A stretch of DNA of 64,000 nt from Nitrososphaeria archaeon (GTDB lineage: Archaea; Thermoproteota; Nitrososphaeria; Conexivisphaerales; DTJL01), in assembly GCA_029775965.1 (NCBI GenBank), contig JARVJU010000008.1, forward strand, positions 1-64,000, read 5' to 3'. Shown here one piece after another: positions 39,912-49,978 of this stretch. The notes under the pieces were generated by a model, which saw only the letters and a program-made list of their open reading frames with translations, had not been told where the DNA came from and did no database searches. Each line of letters begins with the position of its first letter. Position 1 is the stretch's first letter. The translations under genes and the position numbers were made by a program.

Positions 39912-41585
39912 TCATCGGTTGCTATCCCATTCTCCCCAGGTTTCTCTAAACACTTTACTTATCTCACCTATTGTTGCTCCTGCTCTTACACATTGAAGCA
40001 CATATGGAAAGAGGTTATTATTAGGATCTTCCTTCTCAGCGGCATCTGTAAGTTTGGAGAGTCTCCTTTCAACTTCGCCATTATCCCTCTCTTCCCTGTA
40101 TCGTTTAACTCTTTGAATGACCTTTTCCCTAGTCTTCTTATTTATCTTAAGCACTTTTACTCCTCTATCTTCTTTTTCTTTAAAGATATTTACACCTACG
40201 ATCTTTACTTCCCCTTTTTCAACACTCATTTGGTACTCATAGCTTGCCTTCTCAATTTCTTTTTGAGGGTAACCTGCCTCTATAGCCTTTACCATTCCTC
40301 CTAGCTTTTCTATACTGCTTATGATCTTCATCGCTTCTTCTTCAAGCTGGTCTGTAAGTTCTTCAAGCATGTATGAACCTCCAAGCGGGTCAACGGAATC
40401 TGCTACGTCAGTTTCATGCAGAATCACCTGCTGCACTCTCAGGGATAACTTTGCAGCTTCCTCCGTGGGAAGACCAAGAGCCTCATCGTAAGAATTAACA
40501 TGAAGAGATTGGGCCCCTCCAAGAATAGCAGCAAGAGCCTGAATCGCTGTTCTGATTATGTTCACCTGCACTTGGCTAGCTGTCATCTGCACACCAGCTG
40601 TTTGTACATGGAATCTCATCATCTTGGACCTTGGATCTTTAGCATGGAAATGCTCCTCCATTACTTTTGACCATATTCTCCTTGCCGCTCTAAACTTCGC
40701 TACCTGTTCAATCATGTTGCTCCTCGCTGAGAAGAAGAAGGATAGTCTAGGAGCAAATTCATCAATTTTTACTCCTCTTTCTAAGAGGGCTTTAACATAC
40801 TCAATACCATCAGCTATTGTAAATGCAATCTCCTGAGAAGGAGTTGCTCCTGCTTCTTCAAAATGATATCCGCTTATACTTATGCTGTTCCATTTTGGCA
40901 TATTCCTTGCGCAATACTGTATTATATCTGCACTATATCTCATAGATTGCCTTGGTGGATAAATATAATTGTTTCTTGCTATGAATTCTTTAAGTATATC
41001 GTTTTGAACGGTTCCTTCTAGCTGATTAGCGTCTATTCCTTTTTGCTCTGCTGAGACGATATACATAGAGAGCTCTTCCATAGCTGTTGCGTTTATAGTC
41101 ATAGATGTTGAAACCTTACTTTGATTTATACCCTCGAATATAGAGTTCATTTCCTTCCAGTGAGGAACAGAAACACCTACCCTTCCAACTTCATAGAAGG
41201 CCCTTTCATCATCAGGATCCAGTCCAAGTTGTGTTGGTAAGTCAAATGCTATACTAAGACCTGTCTGGCCTTGCTCAAGTAGCATTCTGAACCTCTTATT
41301 CGTCTCATTCGCACTTCCATACCCAGAATACTGACGCATCGTCCATGCTCTTCCTCTGTACATTGTTGGGTAGACCCCTCTTGTATATGGTTGCATTCCA
41401 GGGAACCCAAGCTTCTCTATGTACTCATCATCTATTTCTTTAGGCAAATATAGCATCTTTATTTCAATTCCATCCTCTGTAACAAACTTCGGCTTTCTTT
41501 GCACAGAGCCTTTTGTAACTCTTTGCCATTCTTGATACATCTTTGATCCTTTTCTGCTTGCTACAGTCTGCATATTGGCTATCAA
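39912..41585 (-). CDS. mcmA1: Methylmalonyl-CoA mutase large subunit
   Basis: PYTRGVYPTMYRGRAWTMRQYSGYGSANETNKRF; ISISGYHFEEAGATPSQEIAFTIADG. Confidence 0.93.
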   Translation of the reverse strand: MIANMQTVASRKGSKMYQEWQRVTKGSVQRKPKFVTEDGIEIKMLYLPKEIDDEYIEKLGFPGMQPYTRGVYPTMYRGRAWTMRQYSGYGSANETNKRFRMLLEQGQTGLSIAFDLPTQLGLDPDDERAFYEVGRVGVSVPHWKEMNSIFEGINQSKVSTSMTINATAMEELSMYIVSAEQKGIDANQLEGTVQNDILKEFIARNNYIYPPRQSMRYSADIIQYCARNMPKWNSISISGYHFEEAGATPSQEIAFTIADGIEYVKALLERGVKIDEFAPRLSFFFSARSNMIEQVAKFRAARRIWSKVMEEHFHAKDPRSKMMRFHVQTAGVQMTASQVQVNIIRTAIQALAAILGGAQSLHVNSYDEALGLPTEEAAKLSLRVQQVILHETDVADSVDPLGGSYMLEELTDQLEEEAMKIISSIEKLGGMVKAIEAGYPQKEIEKASYEYQMSVEKGEVKIVGVNIFKEKEDRGVKVLKINKKTREKVIQRVKRYREERDNGEVERRLSKLTDAAEKEDPNNNLFPYVLQCVRAGATIGEISKVFRETWGEWDSNR

Positions 41586-41828
41586 GAAGACATGATGATA
41601 TATAAGTGATTATATTCAACAGAGATGTGGTCAACTAATACTATTGGACAGAATAATCAAAAGTGCAGGCTATTTTACTCGGAACATATAAAAGTAGCGT
41701 AACACCGCTTATGATGCCTCCCCTGATAATTTTTGGTCAGATACTCTAAGCCATCAAGAAAGGACGAAGCCTACAAGTTTCTCACATTTGAGAAACTATT
41801 TAAGTACACAACGAATTAATAAATTTCT

Positions 41829-42217
41829 TTGTCAGAAAATAATCCGGCGAAAAAAGCTAGATTACCTGAGTTATCCTCGGCTTGCTGGGCAGGTGTCGCA
41901 GGAATTGCTAAAGAACTCCAAATCGGGCCTGCTACTCTTATCAAGCTTTTGGCAGATATGGAAGAACAAGGGCTGATTAAAGTCAGAACTTTGCACACCA
42001 AAGCAGTTGGAAGGCCTGTAAAACAAATTGAGGCTACAGAGCTCGGAAAGGAGTATCTGTGTCTCTTCAAAATGCTCCAACTTAAAGCACTCAAGAGTAA
42101 AAGGCAGATCTTATTAAGGCGACTTACGACGCTCAGTATGCAAAAAGAGTCGTAGAGAGGGGCATTGATGCATATGACATCTTTCTCGAGTTGAATGATA
42201 TTGTCTACTCTAGATGA
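41829..42217 (+). pseudogene. Winged-helix DNA-binding protein with C-terminal frameshift, adjacent to a decayed nucleotidyltransferase
   Basis: IAKELQIGPATLIKLLADMEEQGLIKVRTLHTKAVGRPVKQIEATELG; near 42130 the coding signal moves to another frame (DAQYAKRVVERGIDAYDIFLELNDIVYSR*). Confidence 0.55.
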
Positions 42218-42730
42218 GTTTCTGTCTAAAGTTACTTCCCTTTTGGAAAGAGCAGGTATTGATTATATGGTAATTGGTGGATATGCATTACCTTCTTATG
42301 GTACGATAAGGTCGTCTTGGACATAGCTGTAAAGATACAAACTGAAAAAGGGTATAAGAAATTCGAAAGGTTGATAAAAAGGAGGGTTTAGATCCTAGCA
42401 TCTCTAATTTTGCCAATCCTGTCAATGTGTTTGTTGATTCTATGCTACATCTCAAGGTTGAATTATGGCTGCGCCCTGACGGTATAAAATGGGATTCTGA
42501 GTTGTTGCAGAGGAGAAGAAGAGAGAAGATAGGGAAGGCTGAAGTCTGGGTGGTGTCACCAGAAGACTTTATTGTTACGAAGTCGGCCAGAAAAGATAGG
42601 CAAGTACAAGACGAAAAGATGTGAAGAGTGTTTTAGTTCGCTCGGGCGATTCGCTTGACAAAAATTATCTGTATAAAAGGGCAAAAAAGGCAGGGGTATT
42701 AGCACTTCTAAAGTCTATTGAAATGATATA
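42195..42730 (+). pseudogene. Decayed AbiEii-like nucleotidyltransferase
   Basis: Fragments in different frames: LDEFLSKVTSLLERAGIDYMVIGGYALPSYGTIR / LDIAVKIQTEKGYKKFERLIKR / PVNVFVDSMLHLKVELWLRPDGIKWDSELLQRRRREKIGKAEVWVVSPEDFIVTKSARKDRQVQDEK / VKSVLVRSGDSLDKNYLYKRAKKAGVLALLKSIEMI. Confidence 0.65.
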
Positions 42731-43153
42731 GCTCTTATTGGCAAGATAGAGTAAATAAGGTATGCAACCCAAGCCTTTTAGCTCGTGACGGAGATAGCTG
42801 ATGGCAAATTGGAATATCTATTTGACCTAATCCCGCTGTGTGAGTCCAGCTTCTTTATCCTCTAATTCTTACAGGTATCTCATCCTGTAAAAGTGGGTGA
42901 GACTCGCATTAAGTATACGTACTGTGCCTTTATTTAGCTCTGCTTAAGAGAGCAAAGAGCAAAAAACTGCCTAACTGATACTCGCTGGTTTGTTAAAAAC
43001 TGCTGGTCGCACTAGACTAATTGTTCGAAGCGTAATGGACAAAAGAAACTTTTCGATAGATGAATATATAGAACTGTTGATAAAATAGACAGAAGACCAC
43101 GTCTACGTCAGAGTTCAGCGAGCTCCTAACTTCCTTATATTGCAACTTCATGG

Positions 43154-43714
43154 TCAAGAAGAGTCATTCTTAGAGTCAGCAAAAAAGGAATCAGATACTG
43201 CCATAAGAACTATCAGAAATATAAAGGAACCGAAAAGTAAAATCCCAATGATCGGATTGGGCAGAACTTTAGAGCTTTCGGTAAAGTAGATTGACACAAG
43301 AGAAGCTGGCAACGATATGATTACAGATAAGAATGAGGCTAAAGCTATGAGCGTTCCAATTCGATCATATTCTTCTAGCTGCGAATCGGTAAAGTTAACA
43401 ATTCCAGATGTAATAGAACTGAACGACAAATCACTAAGAGAGGCTGCTAAGCATAAAGCAGTAAGTAGTGAAATAAAGAAAAGAGCATTAGGCTTTAGTG
43501 CAAAGACCATAACTCCCGTTGCCGCAAGCATGAACCAAGAAAGAGAAGCAGCTTTCCTGTTTTGGATTGCCACACCCACAAAATAAATCATTGCCGAGAT
43601 TGCAATTGCTATTAGGCCATAAGGAGTTTTGCCAGTTATGAGCAGGATTGTGATCAAAGTAGCAAGAGAATAAAAGAATATAGATGTTGACCATTTTAAT
43701 AGTTTTAGAATCAA
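43154..43714 (-). CDS. Membrane protein of the MoxR/DUF58 cluster
   Basis: 186 aa, multiple TM, abuts the DUF58 gene. Confidence 0.6.
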   Translation of the reverse strand: MILKLLKWSTSIFFYSLATLITILLITGKTPYGLIAIAISAMIYFVGVAIQNRKAASLSWFMLAATGVMVFALKPNALFFISLLTALCLAASLSDLSFSSITSGIVNFTDSQLEEYDRIGTLIALASFLSVIISLPASLVSIYFTESSKVLPNPIIGILLFGSFIFLIVLMAVSDSFFADSKNDSS

Positions 43715-44977
43715 CTAACCAAACCCCACTTTTGCTTCCACATTTCTCATGGAATGTGAGATAGGAATAGCTATATCCCAGTCAACGACTGTGGCATATT
43801 TTCTCACCTGGTTCAAAAACACCTTTCTATTCTGGATGAAGAGTTTTGTTGCTATTCTCCTTTCCCGATCTTTCAGCCTGCCTATTCTTTCCGACCATAT
43901 ATCAGGAGCAACAACTAAGGTATTGAAACCATCTTCATGAAGAGCAGATACCGAATCTAAAATCTCCACATCAGCTAGAGGTGTAATAATAGTTACCTCA
44001 TTCACTTTTGGAAAAAGGAGCCTGAGGTAGCTGTTTACTTTACTGATTTGCCACCTTCTTCCCGCTCTAAAGTCTGATAAAGCAGCAAGTATCTTTCTCA
44101 GCTGCTTAAATCCATATGCTGGAGGAACTTTTTCTAGCAAATCACCCATTATCATCAGCCCTACTTTGTTTCTAGACATAAGGGAGGAATAGGCAATTGT
44201 TGCAGCAGCGCTTGAGCAAAATCTGAATTGTACTTTCTCATCATCCTCTGCAAGCAATGCAAATCTCGAATCCAGAACTATCATCAGCTCACCCGCCAAT
44301 TCAGAAGTATACTGATTTGTAAAAAGAGCTGAATACCTAGCAGATGCCTTCCAGTTGATTCGTCTTAATCTATCCCCAGGAACGTAGTTCCTTACAGAAT
44401 AAAATTCCTCCCCTTCACCCTGTCTTCTAGACCTGTTTTCGCCAGGTTCATTTCTTAGAGAAAGCATCAGAATGCTGTGCCTGCTTGTTTCAACAAAGGG
44501 ATAGGCTCTTATTTCTTCATATGTTTGGATGATCTTTCTTTTATGAAATATCTGAAGCGGATCCATCACTTCAATGCTTATTTTTGATAGCATGTATCTA
44601 CCCGGAAGTGAAGCTGAAAGAGAAAAGTTAAACGATTTTGTCTCATTGTTTTTTAAACCGAGCAGAATTACGTTTGAGCCATCAACAAGCTCCATATTAC
44701 TCGGTAATTCATCCGTTACCTTGACAACTGCCAACCTTTCACCGTTATTTTGAATTTTTAGCTTTATGCTCAACGTATCGCCTTGGAGAATTACCTTTCT
44801 TTCTACCAATCTTGTCACGTCAACCTCAGTATGTAGCGGAAAGGCAACCCTGGCCATCAGAATGAAGATAACCGCTGGGAGTGAAACCATGCTTATGGCA
44901 GGAAGGTAGAAGAATGCGCCTAGTGCCACTGATAGAATGGCTATGGTAGAGATGTAATAGCCTCGAGCAGTAAACAC
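43715..44977 (-). CDS. DUF58 domain protein
   Basis: RQGEGEEFYSVRNYVPGDRLRRINWKASARYSALFTNQYTSEL signature. Confidence 0.9.
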   Translation of the reverse strand: MFTARGYYISTIAILSVALGAFFYLPAISMVSLPAVIFILMARVAFPLHTEVDVTRLVERKVILQGDTLSIKLKIQNNGERLAVVKVTDELPSNMELVDGSNVILLGLKNNETKSFNFSLSASLPGRYMLSKISIEVMDPLQIFHKRKIIQTYEEIRAYPFVETSRHSILMLSLRNEPGENRSRRQGEGEEFYSVRNYVPGDRLRRINWKASARYSALFTNQYTSELAGELMIVLDSRFALLAEDDEKVQFRFCSSAAATIAYSSLMSRNKVGLMIMGDLLEKVPPAYGFKQLRKILAALSDFRAGRRWQISKVNSYLRLLFPKVNEVTIITPLADVEILDSVSALHEDGFNTLVVAPDIWSERIGRLKDRERRIATKLFIQNRKVFLNQVRKYATVVDWDIAIPISHSMRNVEAKVGFG

Positions 44978-45934
44978 TCAGTCCACCTTCGGGACGGGGA
45001 CTTGCTCCAGTATCTCTTTAACTACAGCGGCGCTCTTTCCTCCTCTGAGCATCTGCTCAGGCTTCAGAATTATTCTATGTGAAAGAGCATCCAAGGCTAT
45101 CTGTTTTATATCATCAGGTATTAAGTATTCCCTTCCGTGCATCCATGCAGATGCCTTGGAGAGTTTTAGAAGAGCCAGCGTTCCTCTTGGGCTGGCCCCT
45201 ATCTCGACATCCTTGTGGACCCTAGTCCTTCTTACAATCTCTACCATATAGTTGAGCAATGATTTGTCTACGTACACATCTTCCACTCCTCTTCTCATCT
45301 CCTCTACCTCTGGTGCATCAACTACAACCTCAAGTTCAACATCATCATACTTTCTCTCGTTTCTTTTCCCTGCGATGCTGAACTCTTCCTGTGCGCTGGG
45401 ATAGCCAACTGATATTTTGGCTAGGAATCTATCTACCTGTGCTTCAGGCAGAGGGTATGTTCCTTCATATTCTATCGGGTTCTGTGTAGCAATTACCATA
45501 AACGGCCTTGGCAGCTGATATGTCGAATCCTCAATTGTTACCTGTCTCTCCTGCATAGCCTCCAATAGTGCGGACTGGGTCCTTGGAGGAGCCCTGTTCA
45601 CCTCGTCAGCAAGGACTATGTTTGCAAAAAGAGGCCCCTTTCTGAGTACAAATCTGGATTCATTCCTGTCGAAGACAAACGACCCGGTTATATCAGCAGG
45701 AAGCAGGTCAGAAGTGAATTGTATTCTTTTGAATTGAAGGCCTAAAGTCCTTGCAAAAGACTTTGCTATCAGTGTCTTGCCTAGACCAGGGTAGTCTTCG
45801 ATAAGTACGTGCCCTTCACAGAGAAGGCACATCAGAAGTTTCATTATAACTTCTTCCTTCCCAACGATGGCTCTGCTCATCTGATCAAGTATCTTCCTCA
45901 CTGCCTTGTTAATCGGTTCAGCTATATCTTTCAT
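44978..45934 (-). CDS. MoxR-family AAA ATPase
   Basis: GHVLIEDYPGLGKTLIAKSFARTL; LADEVNRAPPRTQSALLEAMQERQVT; ATQNPIEYEGTYPLPEAQVDRF. Confidence 0.95.
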   Translation of the reverse strand: MKDIAEPINKAVRKILDQMSRAIVGKEEVIMKLLMCLLCEGHVLIEDYPGLGKTLIAKSFARTLGLQFKRIQFTSDLLPADITGSFVFDRNESRFVLRKGPLFANIVLADEVNRAPPRTQSALLEAMQERQVTIEDSTYQLPRPFMVIATQNPIEYEGTYPLPEAQVDRFLAKISVGYPSAQEEFSIAGKRNERKYDDVELEVVVDAPEVEEMRRGVEDVYVDKSLLNYMVEIVRRTRVHKDVEIGASPRGTLALLKLSKASAWMHGREYLIPDDIKQIALDALSHRIILKPEQMLRGGKSAAVVKEILEQVPVPKVD

Positions 45935-46367
45935 CAGCCATCTTGTCCAGCAGTTTTTCTAGAGTCACCAAGTATAGCTTCCTTTCCTCTGAATCCTTTA
46001 TTTTTATAAATCTCTTCTTGGATGAAAGTCTTCTTATTTCATCAGCATTCAGAAGGCTTTCAGCCTTCCCCTTAGCAGATGCAAGCTGTTTGAGATTTTC
46101 AAGTATATATCTTCTTGCTTCACTTTCGCCATCTGCTGCCCTTTTTACCGTCAACAGCATCTCATCCTTTCTTGTCAAAACAACTTTTTTAGTTATCTCA
46201 TGGTCCGGCCTCATCGACAAAGATAACCCTATGCCAAGGAATAAAAGAAAATACAAGCTAATCATTACTGTAACGTCGTTTTCACCAAGAACTGCATTCA
46301 ACAAAATAAGGGCGATTGAAGCCGTGGCTGTGATCGCTGCTAACCTCATGTTCTTGCCTATCAGCAT
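45918..46367 (-). CDS. Membrane protein, MoxR cluster
   Basis: 149 aa, 2 TM, overlaps neighbours by short translational-coupling distances. Confidence 0.6.
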   Translation of the reverse strand: MLIGKNMRLAAITATASIALILLNAVLGENDVTVMISLYFLLFLGIGLSLSMRPDHEITKKVVLTRKDEMLLTVKRAADGESEARRYILENLKQLASAKGKAESLLNADEIRRLSSKKRFIKIKDSEERKLYLVTLEKLLDKMADERYS

Positions 46368-47206
46368 TAACCGCCTACCCAGTCCGTTCCCAGCAGCTTC
46401 TCTTCTATCTTCTTTACCGATGTGATTGCAGCGCTCACCTTCCCTTCATCAATAGGATAGATGCTGTATCTAGCCTCTTCGAACGCCGATGTAAGTGTCA
46501 TAGCTTCAGGGTAAATTTTTGGTGAATTTTTCTCTATTTCATTTAAGTACTCTCTTGGGGTAAGAGTTAAGACTTCTTTTATTCCCATTTTTTGTGCAGC
46601 AGAAATCAGCCTACCATAACACAGGTAAACTTTCTTCCTCATTTCATCTTTCTCGGAATATGCTAAACTAAATATATCCTCAGCCTTTGAAGCTTCCCTT
46701 TCTTCTTCGTTTTTTTGGAAGTCTCCTGGCATAATATATGCAGCAGTTTTGTGTCTCCTAACGTAGGTAGAGGAAAGAATCGCAAGCAGTACTATTATGG
46801 AAATTAAGAAGTATTGCAATTCATAGAGATCAAAATTGAAACCTGGAAAGTGAACGAGCAAAGTCAACATACCATAAGTAAACGTACCAAGCAAGGCTAG
46901 AAATAAAATAAGAAGCATTTCTTTGAGGCTTGTCACAAGTCTGTCTCTAATCCAAGTCATAAGAAAGGCTGTGAGCAAGAGCAACGCACCGAGCATAAGG
47001 ATCCCTGCATCAGTGTTTGATTCACCTTGGCCTTGCGTTGGATTAACTATTATCGAACCTCCTCTGCCTGGGGGCTGAATAGGTGTACCCGAAAAGCTTG
47101 CGAAGTGTATGCCAGAAGCATTTACTATAAAGGCCGCTACAGAAGCGGATAGAATAAGAATAATCCCAGCTGATAGAATAAGCTCAACTTGAACTGCCTT
47201 CAACAC
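46367..47206 (-). CDS. DUF4129-like membrane protein
   Basis: TM region then KVYLCYGRLISAAQKMGIKEVLTLTPREYLNEIEK...FEEARYSIYPI. Confidence 0.75.
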   Translation of the reverse strand: MLKAVQVELILSAGIILILSASVAAFIVNASGIHFASFSGTPIQPPGRGGSIIVNPTQGQGESNTDAGILMLGALLLLTAFLMTWIRDRLVTSLKEMLLILFLALLGTFTYGMLTLLVHFPGFNFDLYELQYFLISIIVLLAILSSTYVRRHKTAAYIMPGDFQKNEEEREASKAEDIFSLAYSEKDEMRKKVYLCYGRLISAAQKMGIKEVLTLTPREYLNEIEKNSPKIYPEAMTLTSAFEEARYSIYPIDEGKVSAAITSVKKIEEKLLGTDWVGG

Positions 47207-47566
47207 TATGCTATAATGTCTAGTAGTATTTTATTTTAGCTGTATATAGATTCTCTTGTCTTTTGTAAAAATATCCCTGCCTAAATTTAGAGTAGGGAAT
47301 CCCGGTGTGATTGTTCTAAAATACAATACAGCCACGTAGGGATACTGCGCTTTGCCCGCTAAATCACCATTTTGTTGACTTTCTCGATCTTCTAATGTAT
47401 TATGATTAATGCAGCTGCAAGCACTATCGCTGAAAAAGTGAAGCAGTAATTAAGTTGAGTAGGATAGCAGGATCTTACGGGCAGGTTAATTGTGTTGATT
47501 TTTACAAGAGAAGTCTTCAGTCATGCTGGTCCAAGTAGAGCAGGTAAGAGTTACAAAATCTAAAAT

Positions 47567-48154
47567 CTACCATCTTTCATAATGCACAAACTCATTCCAA
47601 TTTCTTCTTCCTCTCTTTAGCGAGGGAGATTTGACATCCTTATCTCCATAGCCAATTGATATTACACCGACCGGATGAAAATGGTCAGGTATGCCTAGCA
47701 ATTCTTTCATCTCATGTACCCTGGTGACTCCGGTGAAGGCAGAAGCCAAAGCTAGGTCGACAGCTGCAAGCATAACAATCATGCAGCTGGCTCCAGCATC
47801 AAAGAACCAGTATGGCGTGGGCCATTCTATTTCTCTCCCGTTCTTTAGCTTATCTGGCTCACTGTATCTGTCATGGTATATCTTTTCGCTTATACACGCT
47901 ACAATAGCAACAGGTGCTTCGCTTATCCATCTATGGAACCCAGCTTTTGCATATTCTTCTTCTCCCTGTAGTTCTGCCAATCTCTTCTTCCTTTCAGCGT
48001 CTCTGACAACAACATAAGCTACACCTTGACTGTAGCCAGCGCTTGGAGCATGTTGTGCGAGCTGAAGAATAAGGTCTACCTTTTCCTGTGGGATATCATC
48101 TTTCTTAAAATGCCTGACCATCCTTCTCTTCTTTACCACTTTTTGAAACTCCAA
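47567..48154 (-). CDS. Nitroreductase family protein
   Basis: RRMVRHFKKDDIPQEKVDLILQLAQHAPSAGYSQ; IPDHFHPVGVISIGYGD. Confidence 0.88.
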   Translation of the reverse strand: MEFQKVVKKRRMVRHFKKDDIPQEKVDLILQLAQHAPSAGYSQGVAYVVVRDAERKKRLAELQGEEEYAKAGFHRWISEAPVAIVACISEKIYHDRYSEPDKLKNGREIEWPTPYWFFDAGASCMIVMLAAVDLALASAFTGVTRVHEMKELLGIPDHFHPVGVISIGYGDKDVKSPSLKRGRRNWNEFVHYERW

Positions 48155-48347
48155 ATTTTATGACCTCTGTATCATTAAGTTATGACGAAGTTTTTAATGA
48201 TTTTTCTGTTCATGTAGGACTAATGTTTATCTGAGTCGTAAAGGTCTTCTTTCAGTATTAGCATTTCTTCGACGATTCTTAGTTCGAAGCTTCCAGCAAC
48301 TCTTTTAGCTGGATGCATTTAAATATGGATGAGCAGCTTGCTATATT

Positions 48348-49181
48348 ATGCTACAAAATCAAAAAGCAGACTTATTCAGGTCATATCATCATTCAACAAA
48401 AATCTTCATACTTCCGAATGCATGGGATGTTCCTACAGCAAAGCTGTTTGAGAATGTTGGCTTTAGGGCAGTAGCGACAACAAGTGCAGGCATGATGGTA
48501 GCTCTTGGCTATGAGGATGGAGAATACATACCAAGACAAGAATACATAGCTTCTGTTGCAAGAATTGCCAAAGTTCTGACAGTACCTTTGAGTGTAGACT
48601 TGGTATCAGGATTTGGTAGGAATGCAAAAGGTGTAGCTGATACTGTAAAGGCTGTGGCTGATGTTGGCGCAGTAGGGGTAAATATAGAAGATTTTGAGCA
48701 TACGAGCAAAAAGTTGTTCAGCATTGAAGAGCAGGTTGAAAAGATAAAAGCCATAAAAAAGCTTACACCAAACATATTCGTAAACGCAAGGACAGATGCA
48801 TTAAGGTTTGCCTCAGGAGATGAAGAAGAGAGATTCAAAGAGGCGTTGAAGAGGGGAGAAGCATACAGAGATGCTGGAGCTGATTGCTTATATCCCATGG
48901 GCCTAGTAGATAAAGAGAAAATTGCAAGGTATGTTGACAGTATAAAGTTTCCTGTCAATATCATGCTAAGAAAAGGGATCCCGAGTATTAAGGAGCTGGA
49001 GGAGCTTCATGTTGCAAGGCTGAGCTTTGGTCCATCAGCAGCTTATGCTGTTATTGGGTTTCTTAAAATTGCCTCCAGGCAGATACTTGAGAAGTATGAT
49101 TACAGTATGATGCTGGAGAATGCGATAGACTATGAAGAACTGAACAGCCTTGCAAAGAAAACATTTAACAAGGGAAGATGA
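48348..49181 (+). CDS. Isocitrate lyase/PEP mutase family protein
   Basis: ILPNAWDVPTAKLFENVGFRAVATTSAGM; VGVNIEDFEH; VNARTDA. Confidence 0.9.
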   Translation: MLQNQKADLFRSYHHSTKIFILPNAWDVPTAKLFENVGFRAVATTSAGMMVALGYEDGEYIPRQEYIASVARIAKVLTVPLSVDLVSGFGRNAKGVADTVKAVADVGAVGVNIEDFEHTSKKLFSIEEQVEKIKAIKKLTPNIFVNARTDALRFASGDEEERFKEALKRGEAYRDAGADCLYPMGLVDKEKIARYVDSIKFPVNIMLRKGIPSIKELEELHVARLSFGPSAAYAVIGFLKIASRQILEKYDYSMMLENAIDYEELNSLAKKTFNKGR

Positions 49182-49192
49182 TTTGAATCATT

Positions 49193-49243
49193 TTTATCTA
49201 ATCTCGCAAGAAGACCCCGTCCGCAAGGGCGGGGTAGTTCACT
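49193..49243 (+). mobile_element. Orphan IS200/IS605-type right end / omega-RNA-3'-end-like hairpin (copy 2)
   Basis: TTTATCTAATCTCGCAAGAAGACCCCGTCCGCAAGGGCGGGGTAGTTCAC; matches 869-919 with a few differences. Confidence 0.6.
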
Positions 49244-49309
49244 TGACAGGTAGCCTCGCTTTCTGTGTAAAGTTCTTGTATAATGGGTTGTATACCATTA
49301 TGAAGATCA

Positions 49310-49870
49310 TTATAGCTGTTTTGAAGCCATCAATATCGACTTGCTGAGCTGCCTGACGTATTCCTCTGGGCTCAAAGGGTTATCATCCCACCATATTGTA
49401 TAACAGAGCAGGGAACCAAAGAAACTCCTCCTCAGAACAATTGGTATTTTATTCCCTGAAAGCTTTTCCACATTACTGAAAAGCATATCCATCTTGTCCA
49501 AGCATGCCAACTTTAGTCTTTTTTTTATTGTCTTATACCTGTCCTTATTCGCCATTGTAGCTATGAGTAATGACCTCATGTTGCTGTCTTTGTATTTCTT
49601 CATAAACGCCATTCCAAAGGCGTTCAGCATCTCCTCTGCACCTTTATACCTGCCGTCAAGGGTTGCCTGAATTACATCATAGGGGACAGAAAGCATTGCA
49701 ATATGCTTTATCAGGTCATCCTTCTTCTTGAAATACAGAAAGACTGTGCCCTTGCTCAGCCCGCTCCTTTTTGACACTTCGTCTACTGTCGCTGAATCGA
49801 ACCCCTTTTCCGCAAAGACATTTACAGCCGCCATAATAATTTTATCTTTGCTATTCTCCATCTGGCCCAT
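49310..49870 (-). CDS. TetR/AcrR family transcriptional regulator
   Basis: KIIMAAVNVFAEKGFDSATVDEVSKRSGLSKGTVFLYFKKKDDLIKHI. Confidence 0.93.
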   Translation of the reverse strand: MGQMENSKDKIIMAAVNVFAEKGFDSATVDEVSKRSGLSKGTVFLYFKKKDDLIKHIAMLSVPYDVIQATLDGRYKGAEEMLNAFGMAFMKKYKDSNMRSLLIATMANKDRYKTIKKRLKLACLDKMDMLFSNVEKLSGNKIPIVLRRSFFGSLLCYTIWWDDNPLSPEEYVRQLSKSILMASKQL

Positions 49871-49904
49871 ATATTATGCTATAGTAGCGGGGTATTTTAA
49901 TATT

Positions 49905-49958
49905 ACTGACTAACCGGTTACTGACTGACCCACCGGTAAGTTTATAAACTGACTGACC
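49905..49958. promoter_or_regulatory. Probable TetR operator/promoter region between divergent tetR and MFS genes
   Basis: TAACCGGTTA palindrome (49911-49920), ACCGGT (49932-49937), CTGACTGACC direct repeat (49921-49930, 49949-49958) flanking TTTATAAA (49941-49948). Confidence 0.65.
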
Positions 49959-49978
49959 GTATAGTCATATGATGGTAT

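Noticed and set aside
42750-43140. Short coding-like fragments in the gap after the decayed nucleotidyltransferase
   Set aside because: Fragments are too short and frame-broken to assign to any family.
43154-47206. MoxR-DUF58-DUF4129 cluster as a novel system
   Set aside because: This is a widespread and well-known gene arrangement; nothing here stands out beyond the usual membrane partners.
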